A stretch of 64,000 nucleotides of DNA from Bacteroidota bacterium. GTDB taxonomy: Bacteria; Bacteroidota; Bacteroidia; J057; JADKCL01. The notes under the pieces were generated by a model, which saw only the letters and a program-made list of their open reading frames with translations, did not search any database and was not told where the DNA came from. Where the stretch lies: assembly GCA_016718825.1 (NCBI GenBank), contig JADKCL010000005.1, positions 1-64,000 of the forward strand, written 5' to 3'. The number at the start of each line of letters is the position of its first letter. Positions within the stretch are counted from its first letter, which is position 1. Below are positions 52,931 to 60,925 of this stretch, in pieces. A program made the position numbers and the translations under genes.

Positions 52931-53557
52931 ATGACTGCTGTCCCGGAATCACCGATGTCTGCCCCAAGCACCGCAAGTGGTGCACCCACCTTTTTCCAGA
53001 AAAACAGGATATGGTTCCTCGTGATCGGGATTTTTTTACTCAGCATTGGCGGAGTCTATTTCTATCAGCGATTTCAGTACAATCGCTTGTTGAAGGTTTG
53101 CCATGTAGCGCTCGACCTCAAGGCTGCACAAGCTGATTCGCTCATGATCCAGCGCAATGAAGAGGAGGCCACCAACCTCAGCCGCGCCTTGATCTGGGGA
53201 ATTCGGGGAGAAATGGAACGTGGAAACAAAGGCGAAATCGACATGTTTCTCAACAAAATGGTGCAGGAAACCGGGCTCGAATTGGTCGTCGTCCAAGATG
53301 ATAAAGACAGCATCTACCTCAGCACCGATAAAAATTACGAAAATCACAAGATCGCCTACATCCAGAAGGCATTGAACAAGCAAGAAGTCCTCAAATCGAC
53401 TTTGGAGGAAACCATCGTGGTGGCTCCGATTTTGGGCACAGAGACGCGCTTGGGATCTTGTTTGCTCATCTACAAACCACTCGTAGAAGCGCAAGAATTG
53501 CTTCAATTGATTCACCAAGACAGCCTACCCGGCGATAAGCCAGAATCAGGAAAGTAA
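52931..53557 (+). CDS. Hypothetical single-pass membrane protein
   Basis: A 208-residue protein: a short polar N-terminus (residues 1-25), one membrane helix (about 26-48; IWFLVIGIFLLSIGGVYFY) and a mixed helix-strand extracytoplasmic domain (VCHVALDLKAAQADSLMIQRNEEEA; ELVVVQDDKDSIYLSTD; VVAPILGTETRLGSCLLIY). That domain resembles a PAS/CACHE-like sensor but is too short for a firm call. The EI24-like gene starts six bases downstream, so they are an operon. No enzymatic or kinase domain is present. Confidence 0.75.
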   Translation: MTAVPESPMSAPSTASGAPTFFQKNRIWFLVIGIFLLSIGGVYFYQRFQYNRLLKVCHVALDLKAAQADSLMIQRNEEEATNLSRALIWGIRGEMERGNKGEIDMFLNKMVQETGLELVVVQDDKDSIYLSTDKNYENHKIAYIQKALNKQEVLKSTLEETIVVAPILGTETRLGSCLLIYKPLVEAQELLQLIHQDSLPGDKPESGK

Positions 53558-53563
53558 TTCCCG

Positions 53564-54394
53564 GTGAATGTCTTCAAACAATTCAGGATCGCCTTCACTG
53601 CCTACTGGACGGCGCTGAAGCTGATTTTTGCCACCACCATGTGGCTGAGTTTTGCCATTCCCATCCTGCTGAGCCTCGGCTTGTACTACGGGGGAGACAT
53701 GCTCACCGACAACCTGCGCGATTACAAGTTTGCAGACCTCGACAAGGTCGATGGCAGTGAATACCTCCTGCTTGGCATTCAGTTCATCTTGGTTTACATC
53801 ACCAAGTTCATGAACAAATACTTGGTACTGACCTTGCTTTCGCCGCTGCTTGCCGGCCTTTCTGTCCATGTCGAATTTTTACTAACCGGCAACCGCTATC
53901 CCTGGAATTGGGAATACTATGGAAAGGACGTCATTCGGGCATTGGTAATTTCCTTCAGGAACATTGGCATTCAGCTGCTTTGGATGACGGGCTATTTTGT
54001 TGTCACGTTGTTTTTTCCCCTTCCAGAGAGCATTCACACGATTTTCTATGTGCTCATTGCCTTCTATTTCTACGGTTTTTCGTTCATGGATTATGCCAGC
54101 GAACGCCGCAGACTGACTGTGAAGGAAAGCGTGAAGTTTACCCGGAAGCATTTTGTGGCGGCCTATACATTGGGTAGTGTTTACGGATGCCTGTTTTTCA
54201 TTCCCAATTTTGGGTTTGCCCTGGAGCCTGGTGTTGTTTTGGCTCCAATTTTGGGCGTTGTTGCAGGCACAATCGCCGTTCACAGAATCGTGGACCTTCG
54301 CACAAATCCCTATGCCATACGCGCAGGAGCCGAGGTTGCTGAGCGAATGCATAGTGATACGAGCCCAATCGAGCGCCCCGTCGAAGACAACTAG
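53564..54394 (+). CDS. EI24/CysZ-like membrane protein
   Basis: This 276-residue protein has about four membrane regions and belongs to the EI24 (CysZ-like) family. Features are VFKQFRIAFTAYWTALKLIF at the N-terminus, the YGFSFMDYASERRRLTVKES motif (residues 175-195), and RKHFVAAYTLGSVYGCLFFIPNFGF. CysZ carries sulfate; most bacterial EI24 proteins have no proven substrate. It begins with a GTG codon at 53564, six bases after the upstream stop. The ATG four bases later is out of frame. The pair is followed by the TonB receptor gene, so one transcript could include all three. Confidence 0.82.
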   Translation: MNVFKQFRIAFTAYWTALKLIFATTMWLSFAIPILLSLGLYYGGDMLTDNLRDYKFADLDKVDGSEYLLLGIQFILVYITKFMNKYLVLTLLSPLLAGLSVHVEFLLTGNRYPWNWEYYGKDVIRALVISFRNIGIQLLWMTGYFVVTLFFPLPESIHTIFYVLIAFYFYGFSFMDYASERRRLTVKESVKFTRKHFVAAYTLGSVYGCLFFIPNFGFALEPGVVLAPILGVVAGTIAVHRIVDLRTNPYAIRAGAEVAERMHSDTSPIERPVEDN

Positions 54395-54481
54395 TTGCTT
54401 TATGCCAGATAATTCGCATTCGCAATGATCCAAGGTTGACTTGAAACCGTAGGTATGCCGTTCCTGATCCCACAAGAAGGC

Positions 54482-56767
54482 ATGAAAACACTTTTCCGCA
54501 TCTCAATCTTCGCACTACTGCTTGGCCTGCAAGCAATGGTTGGGTTGAAAGCGCAAAGCGTCGGCAATACTTCGACCTTGCGTGGGACCGTGCTCGATGC
54601 ACAGAGCCATGTACCGCTTGCCGGGGCAAAAGTGCAGGTTGCCGGCACGCCCTTGGGCGCCAACACCGATTCCCGTGGCATCTTTGAATTGGCAGGAATC
54701 CCCGCCGGGAGCCAGCAATTGGTGGTTTCCTACCTTGGCTATCGGGTTGACAGCTTTCCAGTGAACCTGAAAGCAGCCTTGACCAGCCAATACGACATTT
54801 ACCTGCAAGAAAGCGAATTGGCACTCGAAGGTATCGAGATCAAATCGGGCAAACCGCAGGGATTGAGCCTGATCAATCGCTTTGACCTGCAATTGCGACC
54901 GGTAAATTCGTCCCAGGAATTGCTGCGCACGGCGCCGGGTGTATTTATTGCCCAACATGCGGGCGGCGGCAAAGCCGAGCAGATTTTCCTGCGCGGGTTC
55001 GACATCGACCACGGCACCGACTTGGCACTCAGCATGGATGGAATGCCCGTGAACATGGTTTCCCATGCACATGGCCAAGGCTATGCCGATGCCCACTTCA
55101 TCATTCCGGAAACCGTTGAGCGGCTTGCCATTGACAAAGGGCCGTACGCAGCTCACCAAGGCAACCTTGCCACGGCAGGCAGCATCGATTTCCAAACCCA
55201 AAATGCCCTGAGCCAGAACCTTGTCAAGGTCGAGGCCGGCATGTTCCATTCTTATCGTGCCTTGGCCATGCTTAAGCTCGACCGCCCCACGGGCCGCAGC
55301 AACAAGGCCGATGCTTGGATTGCTGGCGAGTACCTCTATTCCAAGGGCTACTTCGAATCCCCCCAAAACCTGCACCGCATCAACCTGTTTGCCAAATACC
55401 GGAAGCTCCTGAGCCGCACCACATTGCTCACAGCCACCGTGAGCGACTTCCGCAGTCAGTGGAATGCCAGCGGGCAGATCCCGGACCGCGCGGTCAACAG
55501 TGGTTTGATCACGCGTTGGGGTAGCATCGACCCGACCGAGGGAGGCAATACAAGCCGCAGCAATGTGAATGTGCAGCTATGCTCGGCCTTGCCCAAGGGC
55601 TGGGTTTGGCGTCAGCAGGCTTATGTGAGCCGCTACACCTTCGACCTCTATTCCAACTTCACCTTCTTTGCGAATGACAGCCTGCGGGGTGACGGCATTC
55701 AGCAGGTCGAGCGCAGGTGGATGTACGGTTACCAAACCACGCTGACCAAGACGATAAAATTGTTGGGCAGGGATTTTTCACACGAATCCGGTTTGGGCAT
55801 CCGCTTGGACGATGTGGGCAATATCGGCTTGTTTCGCAGTCAACAAAGAGATTTGCTCGGCAGGGTGCAGCATGGCGCGGTAAATGAGCGGAATGCCTTT
55901 GGATGGCTCTCCGGCAAATGGTCCGTGAGCAATCATCTGGACCTGACCGCCGCCTTGCGGGCAGACGTTCTGCAATTTGGCTATACGGACTTTATGGAAG
56001 GGAACTCGGAGATTGCGCGCACCGCCAAAGGCATCGTCAGTCCGAAGGTTGCGCTGGATTACTACGTCAATGACCGTTTCCAGCTTTTTGCAAAGGCGGG
56101 TTCGGGCTATCACAGCAACGATTCACGTGTCGTTTTGGGCCAAGATCAAGTACGAATCCTACCACGCGCCCTCGGGGCGGATGTGGGTGCGATGTTCAAG
56201 CCCGCCTCGAAACTGCTCGTGCAAGTGGCTGTCTGGACACTTGATATGCAGCAGGAGTTTGTCTATGTCGGCGACGAAGGCATAGTGGAGCCAAGCGGAC
56301 AGAGCCGCCGCTTCGGGGTCGATCTGAGCACGCGTTGGCAACCCACGGTCTGGCTCGCTGCCGATGTGGACGTGAACGTCGCCCGTGCCCGTGGCTATGA
56401 CGACGCAGGCGTCGCAAGCTACATCCCGTTGGCACCTTGGATCACGAGCACCGGCGGCTTGACCGCCCAGTTCAGCTCAAATTTCCGGGGAAGTTTGCGC
56501 TACCGCTATCTGGGCGACCGTGCCGCCGACGAGGCCTGGGATCTGACGGCCAAAGGCTATTGCCTGCTCGATGGCGCATTGAGCTATACCCTTCGCGAAC
56601 GCCATACAATCGGCCTGTCTGCCCAGAACCTGCTCAACACGCAGTGGAAGGAAGCGCAGTTTGCAACCACCTCCCGTTTGTTGGGAGAACCGGATGCTGT
56701 GACGGAAATTCACGCTACGCCGGGCAGTCCTTTCAATTTGAAATTGACCATCACGACCGTTTTCTAG
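54482..56767 (+). CDS. TonB-dependent outer-membrane receptor with CarboxypepD_reg-like domain
   Basis: A 761-residue TonB-dependent receptor. After the signal peptide (LLGLQAMVGLKAQ) comes a carboxypeptidase-regulatory-like beta-sandwich (about 30-105; GTVLDAQSHVPLAGAKVQV, GIPAGSQQLVVSYLGY), a plug domain (about 110-240; RTAPGVFIAQHAGGGKAEQ, LRGFDIDHGTDL, MDGMPVNMVSHAHGQGY, VERLAIDKGPY) and a 22-strand barrel. The plug is rich in His (DHGTDL, SHAHGQGYADAHF), as in receptors that handle metal or metal complexes, but the ligand cannot be fixed. No TonB box can be pinned down by eye. The start at 54482 is chosen because the signal peptide begins there. The sigma gene follows 148 bases later. 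Confidence 0.93.
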   Translation: MKTLFRISIFALLLGLQAMVGLKAQSVGNTSTLRGTVLDAQSHVPLAGAKVQVAGTPLGANTDSRGIFELAGIPAGSQQLVVSYLGYRVDSFPVNLKAALTSQYDIYLQESELALEGIEIKSGKPQGLSLINRFDLQLRPVNSSQELLRTAPGVFIAQHAGGGKAEQIFLRGFDIDHGTDLALSMDGMPVNMVSHAHGQGYADAHFIIPETVERLAIDKGPYAAHQGNLATAGSIDFQTQNALSQNLVKVEAGMFHSYRALAMLKLDRPTGRSNKADAWIAGEYLYSKGYFESPQNLHRINLFAKYRKLLSRTTLLTATVSDFRSQWNASGQIPDRAVNSGLITRWGSIDPTEGGNTSRSNVNVQLCSALPKGWVWRQQAYVSRYTFDLYSNFTFFANDSLRGDGIQQVERRWMYGYQTTLTKTIKLLGRDFSHESGLGIRLDDVGNIGLFRSQQRDLLGRVQHGAVNERNAFGWLSGKWSVSNHLDLTAALRADVLQFGYTDFMEGNSEIARTAKGIVSPKVALDYYVNDRFQLFAKAGSGYHSNDSRVVLGQDQVRILPRALGADVGAMFKPASKLLVQVAVWTLDMQQEFVYVGDEGIVEPSGQSRRFGVDLSTRWQPTVWLAADVDVNVARARGYDDAGVASYIPLAPWITSTGGLTAQFSSNFRGSLRYRYLGDRAADEAWDLTAKGYCLLDGALSYTLRERHTIGLSAQNLLNTQWKEAQFATTSRLLGEPDAVTEIHATPGSPFNLKLTITTVF

Positions 56768-56872
56768 TTCAATGTTCCTCCACCAGCAAATATCGACACC
56801 AATAGGTTTGTTCCCCCTCCAGTTGGGAGGCCATACTTCGATGCCAATGAAGAAGATTTCATCGGAAAGTGC

Positions 56873-56880
56873 TAGTTTTG
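56873..56880 (+). promoter_or_regulatory. -7 element (TAGTTTTG) upstream of the sigma gene
   Basis: TAGTTTTG matches TAnnTTTG exactly and lies 35 bases before the ATG at 56916. It sits inside the longer open frame from 56772, so that longer start is unlikely. Confidence 0.42.
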
Positions 56881-56915
56881 CGGCAAGTGTGTTGCAATCG
56901 GGTGTTCAAAGCGTA

Positions 56916-57458
56916 ATGGAAAAATTGGATCAGCTGTTTCAAGATGGCGTCGTCGATCGGCTTTTGCGGCACGAGAAGGAGGCATTTGAGCAGTTGTATG
57001 ATGACTATTCCGCGGCCATTTATGGGCTGACGCTGAAAATACTGAAGGATGAGGCACTCGCAGAGGATGCCCTCCAAGAAACTTTCGTGCGTATCTGGCG
57101 AAAGATTCAAACCTATGATCCCTCCAAGGGAAGGTTGTTTACTTGGATGCTGAACATTGCCCGAAACATCAGCATTGACATGTTACGGGCACGTGAAAGC
57201 CGCAAAGTTTCCCAAACCACAAGTCTGCAGCAACATTCATTTGATGCCAAAGGCCCATCTACGACGATGCAAGTCGAGCATATCGGGCTCAGGGAAATTG
57301 TCGATGGATTGCCAGCCGAACAAAAGCAGGTGATCGACTTGATTTATTTTTTGGGCTATACACAGGCTGAAGTGGCTGAAGAATTTGGCATTCCGCTGGG
57401 AACAGTCAAGTCCCGTGTTAGGCTTGCAATGAACCATTTGAGAGCAAAAATCGGATGA
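56916..57458 (+). CDS. ECF-type RNA polymerase sigma factor
   Basis: The 180-residue protein has the two sigma domains of the extracytoplasmic function group. Region 2 reads EAFEQLYDDYSAAIYGLTLKI, LAEDALQETFVRIW and FTWMLNIARNISIDMLR. Region 4 reads LPAEQKQVIDLIYFLGYTQAEVAEEFGIPLGTVKSRVRLAMNHLR. Length and the missing region 1 fit the ECF group. The ATG at 56916 is preferred over 56772 because of the promoter at 56873 and family length. It overlaps the cupin gene by four bases (ATGA), so the sigma factor and its probable anti-sigma factor are coupled. Likely targets include the DUF4331 operon. Confidence 0.93.
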   Translation: MEKLDQLFQDGVVDRLLRHEKEAFEQLYDDYSAAIYGLTLKILKDEALAEDALQETFVRIWRKIQTYDPSKGRLFTWMLNIARNISIDMLRARESRKVSQTTSLQQHSFDAKGPSTTMQVEHIGLREIVDGLPAEQKQVIDLIYFLGYTQAEVAEEFGIPLGTVKSRVRLAMNHLRAKIG

Positions 57459-58249
57459 ATAATCTGCCACCACCACTGACTCTGGAGATGCTGACGCAAT
57501 TTGCGCAAGGCAATCTCGACGCTACACAAAGTGGGATGATCTTGCAATTGGCTTTGCAATATCCTGAGGTTGCAGCTGCGGTTGATCAACTGAAACGCAA
57601 AGCCGTCGACAAGGTCATTGCCGATGCCAAGGCGATGGACCCACAAGCCTACATTGCCACCGGCAATTTGGAGGCCTATATCCAGGGTTCTCTCAGCGAG
57701 CCCGAGCAACAGATGGTGGAACTGATGGTGCAACTACATCCGGAGATCAAAGCTGAGATGGATGCGTTGGAGGATTTGAATGCACTGCTCATCCTGGAGT
57801 CCACTAAAGGTGTGACTGCGCCAGAAAGAAGCAAGCAACGTTTGCTGAACTTCATGGATGCCACAGAAGAGGAGGGAGCCACAGACAGGGTTGTTTCTCC
57901 GCCTTATCTCAACAGCCAATCAAGCAGCAACGACTACGCGCCCTGGGTCAATCGCGCGGGCATCGCGCCGCCGGAAAGTTTTGAAAATGTATTCGTTCAA
58001 CCCATCGACGCCAGCCCGGAATGCCTGACTTTGTTGGTATGGGTCAAATCGCAAATCGCGGGAGAGGTACATTTGGATGCCGTCGAAAAGTTTCTGGTTC
58101 TCGAAGGCACATGCATGATCGATATCGAAGGGGAGCAGTTTCCGCTCAAGGCAGGAGACTACATGAGCATTCCCAAGTTCAAGGAACATACCGTTTATGT
58201 CACTTCCTCGACACCGTGCAAACTGATCGTACAGCAAATCGCAGCTTAG
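57455..58249 (+). CDS. Cupin-containing anti-sigma factor candidate (ChrR-like), first
   Basis: The 264-residue protein has two N-terminal helical segments like the anti-sigma domain of ChrR (residues 5-95; LTLEMLTQFAQGNLDATQSG, EPEQQMVELMVQLHP). A cupin domain follows at about 170-262 (CLTLLVWVKSQIAGEVHLDAVEKFLVLEGTCMIDIEG, KEHTVYVTS). ChrR uses zinc in its N-terminal domain and releases its sigma factor after singlet-oxygen stress. Here the classic HxxxCxxC zinc motif is not obvious in the N-terminus, so the signal may be different. Overlap with the sigma gene (ATGA) and the following paralogue make this a three-gene regulatory set. Function by analogy, not shown. Confidence 0.8.
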   Translation: MNNLPPPLTLEMLTQFAQGNLDATQSGMILQLALQYPEVAAAVDQLKRKAVDKVIADAKAMDPQAYIATGNLEAYIQGSLSEPEQQMVELMVQLHPEIKAEMDALEDLNALLILESTKGVTAPERSKQRLLNFMDATEEEGATDRVVSPPYLNSQSSSNDYAPWVNRAGIAPPESFENVFVQPIDASPECLTLLVWVKSQIAGEVHLDAVEKFLVLEGTCMIDIEGEQFPLKAGDYMSIPKFKEHTVYVTSSTPCKLIVQQIAA

Positions 58250-58252
58250 AGA

Positions 58253-58864
58253 ATGCATTACAACGACCACCTACCGCTCGAGGAAATGCTCACCATGTAT
58301 GTGTTGGGTGGTTTGTCTGCTGACGAATGTGTGGCCATCGAGGCAAGGTCGGTGCAAGATCCTGAATTTCACCAATTGCTCGAGTTGCACCGCCACAATT
58401 TGGAAGATGCAGTGACGAAGGTGAGTGCAAGACCACGTGCGGCAGTTTTTGGGCAGTTGATGCAGCGCATCGACGCCATCGAGCAAGCCCGTCCGACGCA
58501 GGAGCCTCCGCTGATCCATTCGCAATCCAAGCCCGCGGAGTTTGCACCATGGGTGGAGGGATTGTTGCCTGAAATGCGCGCAAGCAAGGATGACTTCAAG
58601 TGTCTCCCGATCGGCCGCACCGAGGATACCCATACCTTTTTGGTCAAGGTCGGTACGGGGATTCCACAAGAGGTGCATACCACGGAGGTCGAGCGCATCT
58701 TGATCCTGGAGGGCGAATGCGAATTTTTGATCGGCGGTGAAAGAAAGGCTTGCCATATTGGAAGCCAAGTCACGATACCGCTGCACCTGCCTCACGAAGG
58801 TTGGGTCACAAGTACAAACCCCTGTTATTTCATCGTGCAACGCAGCACAAGCTCACCCTTCTGA
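58253..58864 (+). CDS. Cupin-containing anti-sigma factor candidate (ChrR-like), second
   Basis: A 203-residue paralogue of the preceding protein: a helical N-terminus (MHYNDHLPLEEMLTMYVLGGL, EFHQLLELHRHNLEDAV) and a cupin domain at about 110-200 (DTHTFLVKVGTGIPQEVHTTEVERILILEGECEFLIGG, HLPHEGWVTS). Possible metal-binding His residues in the cupin are in EVHTTEVE and LPHEGW. It starts four bases after the stop of the first copy. Whether it binds the same sigma factor, the other cupin protein or a small ligand is unknown. Having two different cupin partners for one sigma factor is uncommon. Confidence 0.78.
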   Translation: MHYNDHLPLEEMLTMYVLGGLSADECVAIEARSVQDPEFHQLLELHRHNLEDAVTKVSARPRAAVFGQLMQRIDAIEQARPTQEPPLIHSQSKPAEFAPWVEGLLPEMRASKDDFKCLPIGRTEDTHTFLVKVGTGIPQEVHTTEVERILILEGECEFLIGGERKACHIGSQVTIPLHLPHEGWVTSTNPCYFIVQRSTSSPF

Positions 58865-59121
58865 TTTTTCCTTTTCTGATCTGGTTTTGATGGGTCATTG
58901 GGATGCATTTTCTACGGGCAGCCGTGTTGTTATGTCTGGACGGAATGGATCGCCATCATTAAAAAAGCTAACCTGACACCCTCAAGACGCAGGGTTTGCA
59001 ACATGGTTTTCGGCATTTGGGGTTCTTCGGCAATAAATCTATTGCACCGCTGTGATCCATTCCCCCCTTGGCCTGCGTAGGTATCGCGAATTCATCCAAT
59101 AATTCAATTTCAATTTTTTAC

Positions 59122-60885
59122 ATGGAAAATTGCATCACTACAAGAAAATTGCCGCCTTTGCGCAGACTCCTGCGAACGGGTGCAGCGATTGCGGCGATGT
59201 TGGCTTTGCCTGGCTTTGGCTGGGCATCGAGCCACCGAGAGGCGCCGCTGATCGCCAATGACCCCTTGGCCGACAACACGGATCTTTACGTGTTTCGAAG
59301 CCCGGACGACACCAACACGGTCACCATCATCGCCAACTACATCCCTGGCGAGGCTCCGTTTGGTGGACCCAACTATCACACATTCGGGGAAAACATCCGG
59401 TATGAGATCCACATCGACAACGATGCCAACGTCGCTGGCGATGAGATCATCTACCGCTTCATGTTTACCCGTGTGAACGAAGACCCGACGACGTTTTTCA
59501 ACATTCGTTTGGGACAACAAAACTTGAAAACCACCTATACGATGGAAAAGAGCACCAATGGCGGTGTGTCTTTCAGCACCATCATCACAGGTGGCGTTGT
59601 TCCCCCGGCGAATATCGGCCCCCGCTCCATTGAAAACGGAACGGTTGGCCTGGGTGCCGCCAACTACAATTCCCTGATGACCGCCGCCATTCGGACGACT
59701 GGCGCTGGCGAACAAGTGTTTTGCGGACCTGTCGATGATCCATTTTTTGTCGATCTGGGCAGCATCTTCGATCTCGGTGATGCCCCCCGCCAAAACAGCG
59801 GTGGCATCGTGCGCGACGGCTTGGCCCGTTACAATACCCATACCATTGCCATCAAGGTGCCCATTGCCTTGTTGCAAAAGAATGGACTGCCTGTCACGGC
59901 CGCAACCGACATCCTCGATGGCAACTTCGTCATCGGTGTCTGGGCAAGTGCAAGCCGTCAGGCTACCCGCACGCTCAACACAAGCAATGGCGGCTACGTC
60001 GATTCCGGCAACTGGGTCCAAGTTTCGCGTTTGGGCATGCCCCTCACCAACGAAGCCGTGATTCCCATCGGGATGAAGGATTTCTGGAACGCGCTCACGC
60101 CTTACCAGGAAATCACCGACACCACGCTGGACGGTTATTTCTACAATCCGGAATTGGCGCTGTACATGGACGACAGTCAGTTTGGCAGCGCTGTGCCTGC
60201 CATGGCGGGCCTGCGTGTCCAACGTAATTCATTGGGCGCCTTTGACTTTGGAAATGGCCACGACGGATTGTTTGCCCTGAAAGGCACGCCTGCAGTCGCA
60301 GGTACTGCCTTGGACGACAACGTATTCGGCACCTTGTTGTTGCCCGGCGCCGGCAAGCCGAGATCGGCCGACATTTGGCCCATCTTCCATACCGGTGTGC
60401 CTGCGGTGCGTCCTTACCATTTGCTCACAGGCAAAGGCGGCGACCCATTGGCAGCTGGCAAGCCGTTCATCAACAACTTCCTGCCCAATGGCGGAGACAT
60501 GTTGCGGTTGAACATGGCCGTGCCGGTCACCCCGCGCAACAGTCCTGACTTCAGTTCGTTGGGTGTCGTCTGGGCAGCGGTCCTCGGTATCACCGATCCG
60601 CGTTTTAATGCCGATGCCACCTTGCAGGTCATCCCCAACATGGATGGTTTCCCCAATGGTCGCCGTCTGGAAGATGACGTCACCCGCATCGAACTGCAAG
60701 CTGTCGCCGGTATCGCCCTTGCGGCCATTGGTGTCACTTGCGACGATCAGCTCAATGGTGTACCTGTGCCCAGCAACCTGATGCTGAACATCGTGCAATA
60801 CTCCACCGGTGTGGAGGCCAATGACACCACGTTCAAGAGCTCCTTCCCTTATGTGCAGACACCTTGGAGGGGAACCGACATCTGA
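59122..60885 (+). CDS. DUF4331 protein, first copy, without T9SS domain
   Basis: The 587-residue protein has a long signal peptide (RRLLRTGAAIAAMLALPGFGWA) and the DUF4331 signature: SSHREAPLIANDPLADNTDLY at residues 34-54, then VFRSPDD, NIRLGQQNLKTTYTMEKS, DPFFVDLGSIFDLGD, HTIAIKVPIALLQKNG and GVWASASRQATRTLN. The C-terminal end is the family's (PNGRRLEDDVTRIELQAVAG, FPYVQTPWRG), with no T9SS domain. DUF4331 proteins are exported proteins without a proven function, often near sigma/anti-sigma pairs and HupE-type genes. The ATG at 59122 is chosen for the signal peptide. A 257-base gap separates it from the cupin gene, so it may have its own sigma-dependent promoter. Confidence 0.9.
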   Translation: MENCITTRKLPPLRRLLRTGAAIAAMLALPGFGWASSHREAPLIANDPLADNTDLYVFRSPDDTNTVTIIANYIPGEAPFGGPNYHTFGENIRYEIHIDNDANVAGDEIIYRFMFTRVNEDPTTFFNIRLGQQNLKTTYTMEKSTNGGVSFSTIITGGVVPPANIGPRSIENGTVGLGAANYNSLMTAAIRTTGAGEQVFCGPVDDPFFVDLGSIFDLGDAPRQNSGGIVRDGLARYNTHTIAIKVPIALLQKNGLPVTAATDILDGNFVIGVWASASRQATRTLNTSNGGYVDSGNWVQVSRLGMPLTNEAVIPIGMKDFWNALTPYQEITDTTLDGYFYNPELALYMDDSQFGSAVPAMAGLRVQRNSLGAFDFGNGHDGLFALKGTPAVAGTALDDNVFGTLLLPGAGKPRSADIWPIFHTGVPAVRPYHLLTGKGGDPLAAGKPFINNFLPNGGDMLRLNMAVPVTPRNSPDFSSLGVVWAAVLGITDPRFNADATLQVIPNMDGFPNGRRLEDDVTRIELQAVAGIALAAIGVTCDDQLNGVPVPSNLMLNIVQYSTGVEANDTTFKSSFPYVQTPWRGTDI

Positions 60886-60925
60886 TCCCATGCACAGATT
60901 ATCCAAAGCAAAAAGAAAAGAAAGC

